A stretch of DNA of 64,000 nucleotides from Paracoccus aestuariivivens (GCF_009711225.1 NZ_WMIE01000008.1:62001-126000), one strand, 5' to 3'; counted from the first letter of the stretch, positions 35,795 through 47,054 are shown. The notes: generated from the letters alone by a model not told the origin. Program-made: numbers and translations.

Positions 35795-36706
35795 ATGAGC
35801 GAAAGCGGACATGGAACGGGAGCTGCTCCTCGGGCGATTTCGCTGAGCATCTCGGACAAGCCGCCCGAGGCGGGGCTGTATCTGGTGGCAACGCCGATCG
35901 GTTCGGCACGCGATATAACCCTGCGTGCGCTGGATGTGTTGAACACTGCCGATGTGCTGGCGGCCGAGGATACCCGCAATCTGCGCCATCTTCTGGACAT
36001 CCATGGGGTCGCGGTCAGGGGGCGGCGCATGATCTCGTATCACGACCACAATGCGGATCGGGCACGTCCGGCAATCATGCAGGCGCTGGAGGCCGGACAG
36101 GTTGTCGCATATTCGTCGGATGCGGGGACTCCGCTGGTGGCTGATCCGGGCTACCGGCTGGCGCGCGACGTGGCCGAAGCGGGGTTTATCGTTCGGGCGC
36201 TTCCCGGTCCGTCTGCGGCACTGGCCGCGCTTTCGGTATCGGGTCTGCCCAGCGATCGCTTCCTGTTCGTCGGGTTTCCCCCCTCGACCGCAGCGGCACG
36301 CAAGAAATGGGTCGAAAGCTGGATCTCGGTCGAGGCCACGGTCATCGCCTTCGAAAGCCCGCGTCGGGTTAAGCAATTATTGGAGAATATTTGCGAGGTT
36401 GAGCCGAATCGGGATACCGTCATTTGCCGGGAGTTGACCAAGAAATTCGAGGAAGTGATGCGCGGAATGGCGGCGGAATTGCTTGAACGTATCCCTGAAG
36501 AAGGGCTTCGGGGTGAAGTCGTGGTTCTGTTCGGCCATCCTGAAGAAAAACCGGTCGAGGAAACGGACTTGCGTTCTGCGCTCGCAGGGTTGCTGGGCAA
36601 TATGCCGGTCAAGGAAGCTGCCGGTCAGGTCGCGGCGCGCTTTGGTCAGCCAAGGCGCGAAGTCTATGCACTGGCACTGGAAATGAAGCGGGAGGCGGAT
36701 GGATAA
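35795..36706 (+). CDS. rsmI: 16S rRNA (cytidine(1402)-2'-O)-methyltransferase
   Basis: 303-residue RsmI of the tetrapyrrole methylase fold. GLYLVATPIGSARDITLRALDVL, AEDTRNLRHLLDIHGV, YSSDAGTPLVADPGYRL, GPSAALAALSVSGLPSDRFLFVGF and FESPRRVKQLLENI are typical. ATG 35795 is used rather than an upstream in-frame start because the family N terminus begins shortly after it. Its end overlaps yraN by 8 bases. Confidence 0.95.
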   Translation: MSESGHGTGAAPRAISLSISDKPPEAGLYLVATPIGSARDITLRALDVLNTADVLAAEDTRNLRHLLDIHGVAVRGRRMISYHDHNADRARPAIMQALEAGQVVAYSSDAGTPLVADPGYRLARDVAEAGFIVRALPGPSAALAALSVSGLPSDRFLFVGFPPSTAAARKKWVESWISVEATVIAFESPRRVKQLLENICEVEPNRDTVICRELTKKFEEVMRGMAAELLERIPEEGLRGEVVVLFGHPEEKPVEETDLRSALAGLLGNMPVKEAAGQVAARFGQPRREVYALALEMKREADG

Positions 36707-37091
36707 AGCGCGCGTTGTATCGCCGTCGCGACAGGCAAAAGGTCAGATCGCCCACGCCAGTGGCTGCATGGCAGAGGATGCGGTTTGTCGGGATTACCTT
36801 GATCGCGGCTACGCCCTTGTCGAGACGCGTTGGCGGGGAAAATCTGGAGAAATCGATTTGATCCTGCGTTGCGGCGATGAATATGTTTTCGTCGAGGTCA
36901 AGAAATCGGCGCAGCATTCGGTTGCCGTCGAGCGGATAGAATACCGTCAGGTCGAGCGTATTCTGTCTGCGGCTGCCGAGTTTTGCGCGGGGCTAGCCAG
37001 TGGTACGCTTACACCGATGCGTTTCGACGCCGCATCGGTTGACCAGATCGGGCGGGTCCGGATTATCGAGAATGCCTTTGGCCTGACCTGA
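36699..37091 (+). CDS. yraN: YraN family protein (UPF0102, endonuclease-like fold)
   Basis: 130-residue YraN. The endonuclease-like motif is present: GEIDLILRCGDEYVFVEVKKS (E-D...E-x-K). The N-terminal GCMAEDAVCRDYLDRGYALVETRWRGKSG is typical. The gene overlaps the end of rsmI, the usual neighbour. Related to the Holliday-resolvase-type fold; function in bacteria is not settled. Confidence 0.92.
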   Translation: MDKARVVSPSRQAKGQIAHASGCMAEDAVCRDYLDRGYALVETRWRGKSGEIDLILRCGDEYVFVEVKKSAQHSVAVERIEYRQVERILSAAAEFCAGLASGTLTPMRFDAASVDQIGRVRIIENAFGLT

Positions 37092-37159
37092 GGGCGAACG
37101 CTTGCAAAGCTGGCGGCATCAGGCGACAACTCGCGCTGAACTGAGCCGGAGCAGAAAGC

Positions 37160-38110
37160 ATGACCCTTTACGTTGCCCTCCAGATGGACCCGATCGAGAA
37201 TGTCTCGATCAATGCGGACAGTTCCTTCCGGTTGGGGCTTGAGGCCGAAGCGCGTGGGCACAGGCTGTTCCAGTATACTGCCGACCGGCTGAGCTATGTC
37301 GAAGGCAAGATCATCGCCAAGGGCCGTCCCGTCACCCTTCGCCGCGAGGAAGGCAACCACGTTACATTCGGTGACTGGGCCGAGGTCGAGTTGACCGATT
37401 TCGACGTGGTCTGGTTGCGGCAAGACCCGCCCTTCGACATGGGTTACATTACCAACACCCATCTGCTTGAGCGGGTCCATCCCAATCCGATGGTGGTGAA
37501 TGATCCGTTCTGGGTCCGGAACTGCCCCGAGAAACTGCTTGTGCTGGATTTTCCGGACCTTACGCCGCCGACCCTGATCACTCGCGATCTTGATCAGATG
37601 CGGGCGTTCCGCGCCAAGCATGGCGATATTATCGTCAAGCCTCTTTACGGAAATGGCGGGGCAGGGATTTTCCACCTCCGGCCCAATGACCCCAACCTTT
37701 CCTCGCTGTTCGAGACATTCGCAGGTATCAACCGCGAACCGATCATCGTGCAGAAGTTCCTGCCAGCCGTCGTCAAGGGCGACAAGCGGATCATTCTGGT
37801 CGATGGCGAACCGGTCGGTGCGATCAACCGTGTGCCCGCCGAAGGCGAAGCGCGCTCGAACATGCATGTCGGGGGCCGTCCGGAAAAAATCGGCCTGACA
37901 GAGCGCGAACATGAGATCTGCGCCATCATCGGTCCGGTCCTGCGCGAAAAAGGGCTGATCTTTACCGGTATCGACGTGATCGATGGTTGGCTGACCGAGA
38001 TCAACGTCACTTCTCCGACGGGCATTCAGGAACTCGAACGCTTTGACGGCATTAATGCGGCAGCCCTGATCTGGGATGCGATCGAGCGCCGTCTGGCCGA
38101 GCGGGGCTGA
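37160..38110 (+). CDS. gshB: Glutathione synthetase
   Basis: 316-residue ATP-grasp enzyme joining gamma-glutamylcysteine and glycine. [27 protein letters not shown] is the family N terminus, [13 protein letters not shown] follows, [14 protein letters not shown] is the glycine-rich ATP-grasp loop, and [24 protein letters not shown] carries metal-binding Glu/Asn. Its stop abuts that of the convergent ComM-type gene with no space between. Confidence 0.97.
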   Translation: MTLYVALQMDPIENVSINADSSFRLGLEAEARGHRLFQYTADRLSYVEGKIIAKGRPVTLRREEGNHVTFGDWAEVELTDFDVVWLRQDPPFDMGYITNTHLLERVHPNPMVVNDPFWVRNCPEKLLVLDFPDLTPPTLITRDLDQMRAFRAKHGDIIVKPLYGNGGAGIFHLRPNDPNLSSLFETFAGINREPIIVQKFLPAVVKGDKRIILVDGEPVGAINRVPAEGEARSNMHVGGRPEKIGLTEREHEICAIIGPVLREKGLIFTGIDVIDGWLTEINVTSPTGIQELERFDGINAAALIWDAIERRLAERG

Positions 38111-39625
38111 TCAGTCGGGATTGCCGAAGACAAGGCGGAACGACAATGCCTCGGCCAGATGAGGCTGTTTCACCTCGGGCGAGGCATCTAGATCCGCGAT
38201 GGTTCGAGCGACGCGCAGAATGCGGTGATAGCCGCGCGGCGTCATCCCGAATCGTGCGGCGGCGCGTGTCAGCAATTCACGGCAATCCGCGTCGAGCGGC
38301 GCGATTTTCTCGAGATCCGCGCCGCTCGCATCCGCATTGACGCGGGCATGCGGGTGTTCGGCAAACCGATGCGATTGCAGTTCCCGCGCGGCAGCGACAC
38401 GTTTTGCGACGCAGGCGGTGCTTTCTCCGCGACCGGGCATCTGGATTTCCTCTAGCGAGACTTGCGGCACCTCCATCCGCATGTCGAAACGATCCATCAT
38501 CGGTCCTGAAATCCGGCCCAGATAATCGCTGCCACACACCGGCGCGCGCGAACACGCCTGCGCCGCGTCGGCCAGATTGCCGCAGCGACATGGATTGGCC
38601 GCCGCAACAAGCAGAAAACGGGCAGGATAGCGCACATGGGCATTTGCGCGCGCGACATGGATTTCTCCGGTTTCGATCGGTTCGCGCAGCGCGTCGATGA
38701 CCCGCCGCTCGAACTCGGGCAGTTCGTCCATGAACAGGACGCCATTATGGGCGAGGCTGACCTGTCCCGGTCCGGCCTGTCGTCCTCCGCCGACGATAGC
38801 TGCCATCGACGCGGAGTGGTGAGGCTGGCAGAACGGAGCTTCGCGCGAAATTCCGCCATTCTTCAGCAGCCCCGCGACAGAGTGGATGACCGAGGTTTCC
38901 AGCGCCTCTTGTGGCGTCAGGTCCGGCAGGATGCCGGGTATCCTACGGGCCAACATGGTTTTCGTCGCGCCCGGAGGCCCGACCATCAGCAGGTGATGAC
39001 GGCCAGCAGCGGCGATTTCGACGGCACGTCGCGCCCGCTCTTGCCCTTTCACCTCGGAGAGATCGTCGAAAATGTCGCGATCGTGTGCCTCTCCCGGAGT
39101 GGCACGGGGCAGCGGGCTGCGTTCGTTCAGGTGATCGACGGCCTCGCGCAGGCTGCGCGGAGCGAACACCGGAACCGCCCCGACCCATGCGGCTTCGGGG
39201 CCACAGGCGTGGGGAACTATCAATGCGCGTTCGTGCTCAGCGGCGGCCATTGCCGCCGGCAGCGCACCGGCAACCGGAGAAAGACGCCCGTCCAGCGCCA
39301 GCTCACCCAGCGACAAAGTGTCGCCGAGCGCCTCGATGGGGATGATTTCGAGCGCAGCCAGTATCGCCAGCGCGATGGGCAGGTCGAAATGCGAGCCTTC
39401 TTTCGGAAGCGAAGCGGGGGACATGTTCACGGTCAGCCGACGCGAGGGTAGGGCAATCGACATGGCAGCGAAGGCGGCGCGGACACGCTCTCGGGCTTCG
39501 CTGACAGATTTGTCGGGCAGTCCAACGATACCGAATCCGGGCAATCCGGGCGAAACCGAGCATTGCACCTCGACCAAACGGGCTTCGACCCCTTCGAAGG
39601 CCACAGTATAGGCGATTGCCGCCAT
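38111..39625 (-). CDS. YifB/ComM family AAA ATPase (Mg-chelatase-like)
   Basis: 504-residue ComM/YifB protein. The N-terminal Lon-protease-like domain (VEVQCSVSPGLPGFGIVGLPDKSVSEARERVRAA) is followed by the AAA module with LLMVGPPGATKTMLARRIPGILP. The usual GxxGxGKT Walker A has Thr instead of the last Gly. Sensor/Mg-chelatase stretches MDELPEFERRVIDALREPIE and AANPCRCG (CxCG metal motif) follow. ComM in gamma-proteobacteria is a branch-migration helicase for natural transformation. ATG 39625 has GGAGAAATC upstream. Confidence 0.92.
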   Translation of the reverse strand: MAAIAYTVAFEGVEARLVEVQCSVSPGLPGFGIVGLPDKSVSEARERVRAAFAAMSIALPSRRLTVNMSPASLPKEGSHFDLPIALAILAALEIIPIEALGDTLSLGELALDGRLSPVAGALPAAMAAAEHERALIVPHACGPEAAWVGAVPVFAPRSLREAVDHLNERSPLPRATPGEAHDRDIFDDLSEVKGQERARRAVEIAAAGRHHLLMVGPPGATKTMLARRIPGILPDLTPQEALETSVIHSVAGLLKNGGISREAPFCQPHHSASMAAIVGGGRQAGPGQVSLAHNGVLFMDELPEFERRVIDALREPIETGEIHVARANAHVRYPARFLLVAAANPCRCGNLADAAQACSRAPVCGSDYLGRISGPMMDRFDMRMEVPQVSLEEIQMPGRGESTACVAKRVAAARELQSHRFAEHPHARVNADASGADLEKIAPLDADCRELLTRAAARFGMTPRGYHRILRVARTIADLDASPEVKQPHLAEALSFRLVFGNPD

Positions 39626-39899
39626 GATTTCTCCGGCATCGGACACGTTCGCAAGATGTAGTCCGGCGGATTTAACGGAAGGTTAATGCCATCGGGTCGG
39701 CGTTTGGTTTGTGCAGGCGAGACCTGTGGTTTGTCAGGTTTGGTCCAGACGCGCTGACCAGAGGGCTGAGACACTGACGGATCGCTTTCGAATTTTTGGG
39801 CCGCGCCATCGTTTGATGGAACGTCAATGGGTGCAATTCCTTGCCGCACAGGCGCATTCGGCCTATGTGCAGGGCAATGCCAAACCACAGGGGTGCCAC

Positions 39900-41177
39900 A
39901 TGCCGGACAGCCGCGTCTTGCTGATCGTCGCGGGCGGGATCGCCGCCTTCAAGATACCCGAGTTGATCCGCTTGTTGCGGCGCGAGGGTATCGCGGTCGA
40001 ACCAGTGCTGACCAGCGCCGGAGCGCAATTCGTGACGCCATTGACCCTGTCCAGTCTGGCCGAGGCTCCGTGTCACACCGAGTTGTTCGACCTGACCCGC
40101 GAATCCCAAATGGGACATATCCAACTGTCGCGAAACGCCGATCTGGTCGTGGTTGCACCTGCAACGGCCGATCTGATAGCGCGGATGGCTGGCGGAATGG
40201 CAAACGATCTGGCCTCGACATTGCTGTTGGCGACGGACAAGCCGGTCCTGATCGCTCCGGCGATGAATGTACGGATGTGGCTGCATCCGGCGACGCAGCG
40301 GAACCGCGACCTGCTACAACAGGACGGCATCCATTTCGTCGGGCCGGACGAAGGCGATATGGCCTGCGGCGAATACGGCCCCGGCCGGATGGCCGAACCC
40401 GAGGTGATCATGGACGCCATCCGGCGGATGCTGGGGCGGGAAAGGCCGCTGCGCTTGCCGCTTGAGGCAGTCGTCCCTTCGCCCGAAGATCACCGTTTGG
40501 CGGGCAAGCATATCATCGTGACCTCGGGGCCGACGCATGAGCCGATCGATCCGGTGCGTTACATCGCGAACCGTTCCAGTGGGGCGCAGGGCACGGCAAT
40601 CGCAAAGGCGCTGCGTGATATGGGGGCGCGGGTCAGTTTTGTAACCGGTCCGGCGGAAATCCCTCCCCCTGACGGGGTCGATGTGATCCGGGTCGAAACC
40701 GCAAAGGAAATGCGTGCGGCTGTCGAGGCTGCTTTGCCTGCGGATTCTGCGGTCATGGCGGCAGCGGTTGCGGATTGGCATGTGCTGAACGCGCAGGGCA
40801 GCAAGATCAAGAAAAACGCGGCGGGGCAGGCTCCGACTTTGGAATTCGCAGAGAATCCCGATATTCTGGCATGGATCAGCCAGCTTGAATGCGGCCGACC
40901 GGAACTTGTCGTGGGCTTCGCTGCGGAAACGAATGACGTGATTGCCCATGCGACGGCAAAACGCCTTCGCAAGGGGGCGGATTGGATCGTCGCCAATGAT
41001 GTCAGCCCGGCGACCGGCATCATGGGGGGAACCGAAAACGCCGTGACGCTGATTTCTGACAGTGGCGCGGATGAGTGGCCGCGTATGGCCAAGGCTGATG
41101 TGGCGCGGCGTCTGGCCGAGCGCATCGCGGACGCATTGATCGGGCCGGTCCTGTTCGGTGCAGAGGTGGACGCATGA
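39900..41177 (+). CDS. coaBC: Bifunctional phosphopantothenoylcysteine decarboxylase/phosphopantothenate-cysteine ligase
   Basis: 425-residue CoaBC for coenzyme A synthesis. The flavin-dependent CoaC half begins VLLIVAGGIAAFKIPELIRLLRREG, has HIQLSRNADLVVVAPATADLIARMAGGMAND (active-site His), APAMNVRMWLHPATQRN, and GEYGPGRMAEP. The CoaB half begins LAGKHIIVTSGPTHEPIDPVRYIANRSSGAQG, with LGFAAET-type VVGFAAETND and KGADWIVANDVS. ATG 39900 has AGGGG upstream. Its stop overlaps the next desulfurase gene (ATGA), tying CoA synthesis to the suf operon. Confidence 0.95.
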   Translation: MPDSRVLLIVAGGIAAFKIPELIRLLRREGIAVEPVLTSAGAQFVTPLTLSSLAEAPCHTELFDLTRESQMGHIQLSRNADLVVVAPATADLIARMAGGMANDLASTLLLATDKPVLIAPAMNVRMWLHPATQRNRDLLQQDGIHFVGPDEGDMACGEYGPGRMAEPEVIMDAIRRMLGRERPLRLPLEAVVPSPEDHRLAGKHIIVTSGPTHEPIDPVRYIANRSSGAQGTAIAKALRDMGARVSFVTGPAEIPPPDGVDVIRVETAKEMRAAVEAALPADSAVMAAAVADWHVLNAQGSKIKKNAAGQAPTLEFAENPDILAWISQLECGRPELVVGFAAETNDVIAHATAKRLRKGADWIVANDVSPATGIMGGTENAVTLISDSGADEWPRMAKADVARRLAERIADALIGPVLFGAEVDA

Positions 41178-42244
41178 CACAACGAGTATATCTGGACTGG
41201 AACGCAACCGCTCCGCTGCGCCCAGAAGCGCGCGATGCGATGCTGGATGCGACGAATATCGTGGGCAACCCTTCCTCGGTTCATGCCGAGGGGCGCGCGG
41301 CGAAATCCGCACTTGAAAAGGCGCGCGAGGATGTCGCTTCGGCTTTGGGGGCCGAAGGGGCGGATGTGATCTTTACCTCGGGGGCGACGGAATCCGCGGC
41401 GTTGGTGATGGAGGGGCGGGGACTGGCCTGTGCAGGTGTCGAACATGCTGCCGTTCTGGCTTGGTGCAAATCGGAACTGGCGGTAGGCCATGACGGCAAG
41501 GTGACCGTGACCGATCCGGCGCGCTCGGCGCTACAACTTGCGAACCCCGAAACCGGCGTCATTCAGGACCTGCCGCAGGGACTGGCGGTCAGCGACCTGA
41601 CTCAGGCCTTTGGCAAGATCCCATTCGCCTTCAATTGGCTGGGGATCGAGGCGGGGATCGTCAGCGCGCATAAGCTGGGCGGCCCACGTGGAATCGGTGC
41701 TTTGATCGTCAAGCGCGGCACTGACATTCAGGCCAAACTGAAAGGCGGCGGGCAAGAGCAAGGCCGCCGTGCTGGCACCGAAAACCTGATCGGCATCATG
41801 GGATTCGCGGCTGCCGCAAAAGCGGCACAACATGATCTGGATCAAGGTATCGGAGAAAAAATTTCGGGCATCCGCGATTCGCTGATGGCCGCACTGGAAT
41901 CTGGCGCAAAAATGGTTACATTCCCGGGACGCGAATCCCGTCGCCTTCCAAACACATTGTCGATCCTGACGCCCGGCTGGCGCGGAGAGACGCAGGTGAT
42001 GCAGATGGATCTTGCCGGTTTTGCCGTTTCGGCGGGTTCGGCCTGTTCCTCGGGCAAGGTGCGGCCCAGTTCAGTGCTGACGGCCATGGGGATCGCGACG
42101 GAATGGGCGGGCGATGCAATCCGCGTCTCGATCGGTCCGACGACGGATGATCGGGACGTCATGCGTTTTGCAGAAGCCTGGCTGGCGGCATATGAGCGCT
42201 GGCGGCAAAGGAATGAATCGCGGGCGACCGCAGGAAGGGTTTGA
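41174..42244 (+). CDS. Cysteine desulfurase (NifS/IscS class)
   Basis: 356-residue PLP enzyme taking sulfur from cysteine. [19 protein letters not shown] is the start, [14 protein letters not shown] and [13 protein letters not shown] follow. The PLP lysine is in [16 protein letters not shown], and the catalytic Cys loop is [15 protein letters not shown]. It is shorter than E. coli IscS and of the group commonly placed before sufB in alphaproteobacteria. It starts inside the coaBC stop and ends 1 base before sufB. A second desulfurase (SufS) closes the operon. Confidence 0.93.
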   Translation: MTQRVYLDWNATAPLRPEARDAMLDATNIVGNPSSVHAEGRAAKSALEKAREDVASALGAEGADVIFTSGATESAALVMEGRGLACAGVEHAAVLAWCKSELAVGHDGKVTVTDPARSALQLANPETGVIQDLPQGLAVSDLTQAFGKIPFAFNWLGIEAGIVSAHKLGGPRGIGALIVKRGTDIQAKLKGGGQEQGRRAGTENLIGIMGFAAAAKAAQHDLDQGIGEKISGIRDSLMAALESGAKMVTFPGRESRRLPNTLSILTPGWRGETQVMQMDLAGFAVSAGSACSSGKVRPSSVLTAMGIATEWAGDAIRVSIGPTTDDRDVMRFAEAWLAAYERWRQRNESRATAGRV

Positions 42245-42245
42245 G

Positions 42246-43772
<1,527 letters not shown>

Positions 43773-43778
43773 TCCCGT

Positions 43779-43801
43779 GCCGCGTCCCCAAGGGACGCGG
43801 C
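43779..43801 (+). other. Perfect hairpin in the sufB-sufC gap
   Basis: GCCGCGTCCC (43779-43788) pairs perfectly with GGGACGCGGC (43792-43801) around CAA. It starts 7 bases after the sufB stop, in a 117-base gap within an otherwise tightly packed operon. There is no T run, so it is likely to set mRNA stability or differential expression rather than end the transcript. Confidence 0.55.
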
Positions 43802-43889
43802 AACTCGCAGGACGGCAAGGCCGTTCTGGAAATTCATTTTGATGGTGTCGGGGCCCGGCACCGCCACACCATCGACTGAGGTAAGAATA

Positions 43890-44645
43890 ATGCTGAACAT
43901 CAAGAACCTGCACGTCAAACTTGAGGACGAGGACAAGCAGATCCTCAAGGGTGTCGATCTGACCGTCCCGGCGGGCGAGGTCCATGCGATCATGGGGCCG
44001 AACGGCTCGGGAAAATCGACGCTGTCCTATGTCCTTTCGGGCCGCGACGGCTATGAAGTGACCGAGGGCGAGGCATCGCTTTACGATCACGACCTGCTGG
44101 ACATGGAGCCGGAAGAGCGCGCCGCGGCGGGCCTGTTCCTTGCTTTCCAATACCCGGTCGAGATCCCCGGCGTCGGCAACCTGACCTTCCTGCGCACCGC
44201 GGTGAACGCACAGCGCAAGGCGCGTGGCGAGGAAGAACTGTCCTCGGGCGAGTTCCTGAAAGTCGTGCGTGAAAAGGCCAAAGCCCTGCAGATCGACGCC
44301 GAGATGCTGAAGCGTCCGGTCAATGTCGGCTTCTCGGGCGGCGAAAAGAAGCGCAACGAGATCCTGCAAATGGCGATGCTGGAACCCAAGATGTGCATCC
44401 TTGACGAAACGGACTCGGGTCTGGACGTCGATGCAATGCGTCTGGTGGCCGAAGGCGTGAACGCGCTGCGTTCGCCCGAGCGCAGCTTCCTTGTCATCAC
44501 CCACTACCAGCGCCTGCTGAACCATATCAAACCGGATGTCGTCCACATCATGTCGAACGGTCGCATCATCAAGACCGGCGGCCCGGAACTGGCGCTGGAA
44601 GTCGAAAAGAACGGCTATGGCGACCTGCTGGCGGAGGTTGGCTGA
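43890..44645 (+). CDS. sufC: Fe-S cluster assembly ATPase SufC
   Basis: 251-residue ABC-type ATPase of the Suf complex. Walker A GPNGSGKST near residue 36, SufC-specific PVEIPGVGNLTFLRTAVNAQRKARGE, signature FSGGEKKRNEILQM, Walker B CILDETDSGLDVDAM, and H-loop VITHYQRLLNHIKPD. ATG 43890 is the family start. It overlaps sufD by 1 base. Confidence 0.97.
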   Translation: MLNIKNLHVKLEDEDKQILKGVDLTVPAGEVHAIMGPNGSGKSTLSYVLSGRDGYEVTEGEASLYDHDLLDMEPEERAAAGLFLAFQYPVEIPGVGNLTFLRTAVNAQRKARGEEELSSGEFLKVVREKAKALQIDAEMLKRPVNVGFSGGEKKRNEILQMAMLEPKMCILDETDSGLDVDAMRLVAEGVNALRSPERSFLVITHYQRLLNHIKPDVVHIMSNGRIIKTGGPELALEVEKNGYGDLLAEVG

Positions 44646-45973
44646 TGGCGGATACGGCTATTCTTGCCGCCCAGACGCCCGCGGCCAAAGCCCGTCCCGC
44701 CGGGACGGCGCTCGAGGCCCGTCTGGCGGAACTCGACCTGCCGAAAGGCGGCTTCACCGCTGCGGCCCGTACTGACGCGGCAGCACGCCTGAACGCGATG
44801 GGCCTGCCCGGCAAGCGCGACGAATACTGGCGCTATACTGATCCGGCGGCTTTCAATGACCCGGTGGCGCAGCCGCTGGCCTTCACCTCGCGCCAATCGA
44901 CGCTGTTTGATGATATCGAGCAGCTGAAGCTGGTCTTCGTCGATGGCCGTTTTGACGCGGCTGCTTCGGACGCGCTGGAAGGCGAGGGGCTTGAGGTCTC
45001 GACGCTGGCCGCTGCCGATGCATCGGGCGATCACTGGGCCTCGGATCTGTACGGCAAGCTGGAAACGGCGGGTCAGAACCCGGTGAAGCGTCCCTTCGCC
45101 GTGCTGAACACGCTGGCCGCCAACGATGGCGTGCTGATCCGCGTGACCGGCAAGGTCTCGCGTCCGGTTCATATCCTGTATCGCCGCGAGGCCGAGGATG
45201 CCGATGTCATCATCCGCCACGTCATCCGCCTTGAAGAAGGTTCGGAACTGACGCTGCTGGAAACCGGTGGCATTGCCGCACGCTCGAATGTCGCGATCGA
45301 GGTCGAGGTGAATAAGGAAGCCCGCTTCCATCACATCGCTTCCAAACGCGCGGATGACGCCAAGATCGGTATCGCGCATATCTTCGCCCGTGTGGGCGAA
45401 GGCGCGCTGTTCAAATCCTTCACGCTGTCCGTCAATGGCAGCATGATGCGCAATGAAGGCGTGATCGAGATCCTTGGCGATGACGCCGTGGCCCATATCG
45501 CCGCCGCCGTTCTGGGCGACGGCACCGAAGGCCGCTTCCATCACGACGACACCGTCTTCATCACCCATGCCGCCGAGCGTTGCGAAAGCCGTCAGGTGTT
45601 CAAGAAGGTGCTGAAGAACGGCGCGGACGGCATCTTCCAAGGCAAGATCCTAGTGAAGCCCGGCGCGCAAAAAACCGATGGCTACCAGATCAGCCAAGGG
45701 CTTCTGCTGGATGAGGGCAGCCAGTTCCTCGCCAAGCCCGAGCTGGAAATCTATGCCGATGACGTGAAATGCTCGCATGGTTCCACGACCGGCGCGCTGG
45801 ACGAAACCGCGATGTTCTACCTGCGCTCGCGCGGCGTGCCGAAGGAACAGGCGGTGGTTCTGCTGGTCCTGTCCTTCCTCGCCGATGCGCTTGAGGAAAT
45901 CGAGGATGACCGCCTGCGCGGCGATATCCTGACCCGTCTGGACGAGTGGCTGACCAGCCGCGCTTCGGCCTGA
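44645..45973 (+). CDS. sufD: Fe-S cluster assembly protein SufD
   Basis: 442-residue SufD, structural partner of SufB. KRDEYWRYTDPAAFNDP near residue 58 and the beta-helix core with HHDDTVFITHAAERCESRQVFKKVL are typical, as is the ending DDVKCSHGSTTGALDETAMFYLRSRGVPKEQAVVLLVLSFL. Overlaps the sufC stop. Confidence 0.96.
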   Translation: MADTAILAAQTPAAKARPAGTALEARLAELDLPKGGFTAAARTDAAARLNAMGLPGKRDEYWRYTDPAAFNDPVAQPLAFTSRQSTLFDDIEQLKLVFVDGRFDAAASDALEGEGLEVSTLAAADASGDHWASDLYGKLETAGQNPVKRPFAVLNTLAANDGVLIRVTGKVSRPVHILYRREAEDADVIIRHVIRLEEGSELTLLETGGIAARSNVAIEVEVNKEARFHHIASKRADDAKIGIAHIFARVGEGALFKSFTLSVNGSMMRNEGVIEILGDDAVAHIAAAVLGDGTEGRFHHDDTVFITHAAERCESRQVFKKVLKNGADGIFQGKILVKPGAQKTDGYQISQGLLLDEGSQFLAKPELEIYADDVKCSHGSTTGALDETAMFYLRSRGVPKEQAVVLLVLSFLADALEEIEDDRLRGDILTRLDEWLTSRASA

Positions 45974-45981
45974 GACAGACG

Positions 45982-46470
45982 ATGACCCGCGAAGGAATCC
46001 TGCCGCGGATCATCGAAAGCTGGTGGGCGCCGGGCAGGGTGGTCAACACCTTGCGCGGTCTGCCCGACCGGGCGCTGATCGCGATCCTGATGACTGCTAT
46101 GCTGGTCTTTTGGATCGCGCAGGCACCGCAACACGCGCGGGATGCGCAGCTTGACCCCTCGGTTCCGTTGCAGGCGCGGATGGGCGGGGCGCTTCTGGCA
46201 GTGATGTTCATGCTGCCGCTGCTGGCCTATGCGTTGGCGGCGCTGGTTCAGGGCCTGTCGCGGTTGACACCGTGGGGGCTTGATGGCCAACAATCCCGCC
46301 TTGCGCTGTTCTGGGCGCTGTTGGCGGTTTCTCCCGCGATGCTGCTTTCGGGGTTGGTGGCGGGACTGATCGGGCCGGGTACGGCCTTGATGCTGACGCG
46401 AGTGCTGGCGGGCCTTGGTTTTCTCGTGATATGGGGCGCCGGAATAAGCGCTTTGACGAGGACAAGATGA
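45982..46470 (+). CDS. Yip1 family membrane protein (first of pair)
   Basis: 162-residue membrane protein with four hydrophobic helices: ALIAILMTAMLVFWIAQ, MGGALLAVMFMLPLLAYALAALVQG, LALFWALLAVSPAMLLSGLVAGLIG and LTRVLAGLGFLVIWGAGISAL. ATG 45982, 8 bases after sufD; overlaps the next gene by 4 bases. Members of the family are known in membranes of all domains, but no role in Fe-S assembly is established. The location inside suf suggests one. Confidence 0.8.
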   Translation: MTREGILPRIIESWWAPGRVVNTLRGLPDRALIAILMTAMLVFWIAQAPQHARDAQLDPSVPLQARMGGALLAVMFMLPLLAYALAALVQGLSRLTPWGLDGQQSRLALFWALLAVSPAMLLSGLVAGLIGPGTALMLTRVLAGLGFLVIWGAGISALTRTR

Positions 46471-47054
46471 AATTCACCGATCTTGGCGATCTGATGGTCC
46501 TGACGCTCAGGAACCCCGCCCATGCCGTCGAGGTCTTGCGCGGATTGGAACTGACTTCGGGTGAGCGATGGATGGTGCTGATGCTGGCGGCGACGTTGTC
46601 GAGCCTGCTGGCCGGACTCGCCCGCGTCATGTTCCCCGTTCCTGCGGATGACGCTTTGTCGGCGATTCTGTCGTCGCCTGTGACCTTGGCTGGCCTGCAA
46701 TTCGCGGCGATGACCATTTCGGCGGGTGCGGTGACCGTGATTGGCCGCGCCTTTGGCGGTCAGGGTGAGTTCGAAGACGCGCTTTTGCTCATCGCTTGGG
46801 TCGAGTTGATCCTTGTCGGTCTGCAAGCCATGCAAGTGGTTCTCATGCTGCTGGTGCCGCCGACCGCCACGTTGATGTCGCTGGTCGCTTTCGGCCTGTC
46901 GATCTATCTGACTATCGCAATGACCAAGGCCCTGCACGGCTTCACCAGCACGCCCAAGGTGGCGTTGGGGCTGATCGGCGGGGTCTTTCTGGTGGCGACC
47001 GTTCTGTCGGTGATCGCCGCCGCATTTGGCATCCTTCCGGAGGTTGCGCCATGA
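46467..47054 (+). CDS. Yip1 family membrane protein (second of pair)
   Basis: 195-residue membrane protein, better match to YIP1/PF04893 than the first: LTLRNPAHAVEVLRGLELTSGERWMVLML, then GRAFGGQGEFEDALLLIAWVELI and a final helix pair ending LGLIGGVFLVATVLSVIAAAFGI. Five or so helices. Starts within the first gene's stop and overlaps the sufS start by 4 bases (ATGA), so translation of sufD through sufS is probably coupled through these two genes. Confidence 0.85.
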   Translation: MKFTDLGDLMVLTLRNPAHAVEVLRGLELTSGERWMVLMLAATLSSLLAGLARVMFPVPADDALSAILSSPVTLAGLQFAAMTISAGAVTVIGRAFGGQGEFEDALLLIAWVELILVGLQAMQVVLMLLVPPTATLMSLVAFGLSIYLTIAMTKALHGFTSTPKVALGLIGGVFLVATVLSVIAAAFGILPEVAP

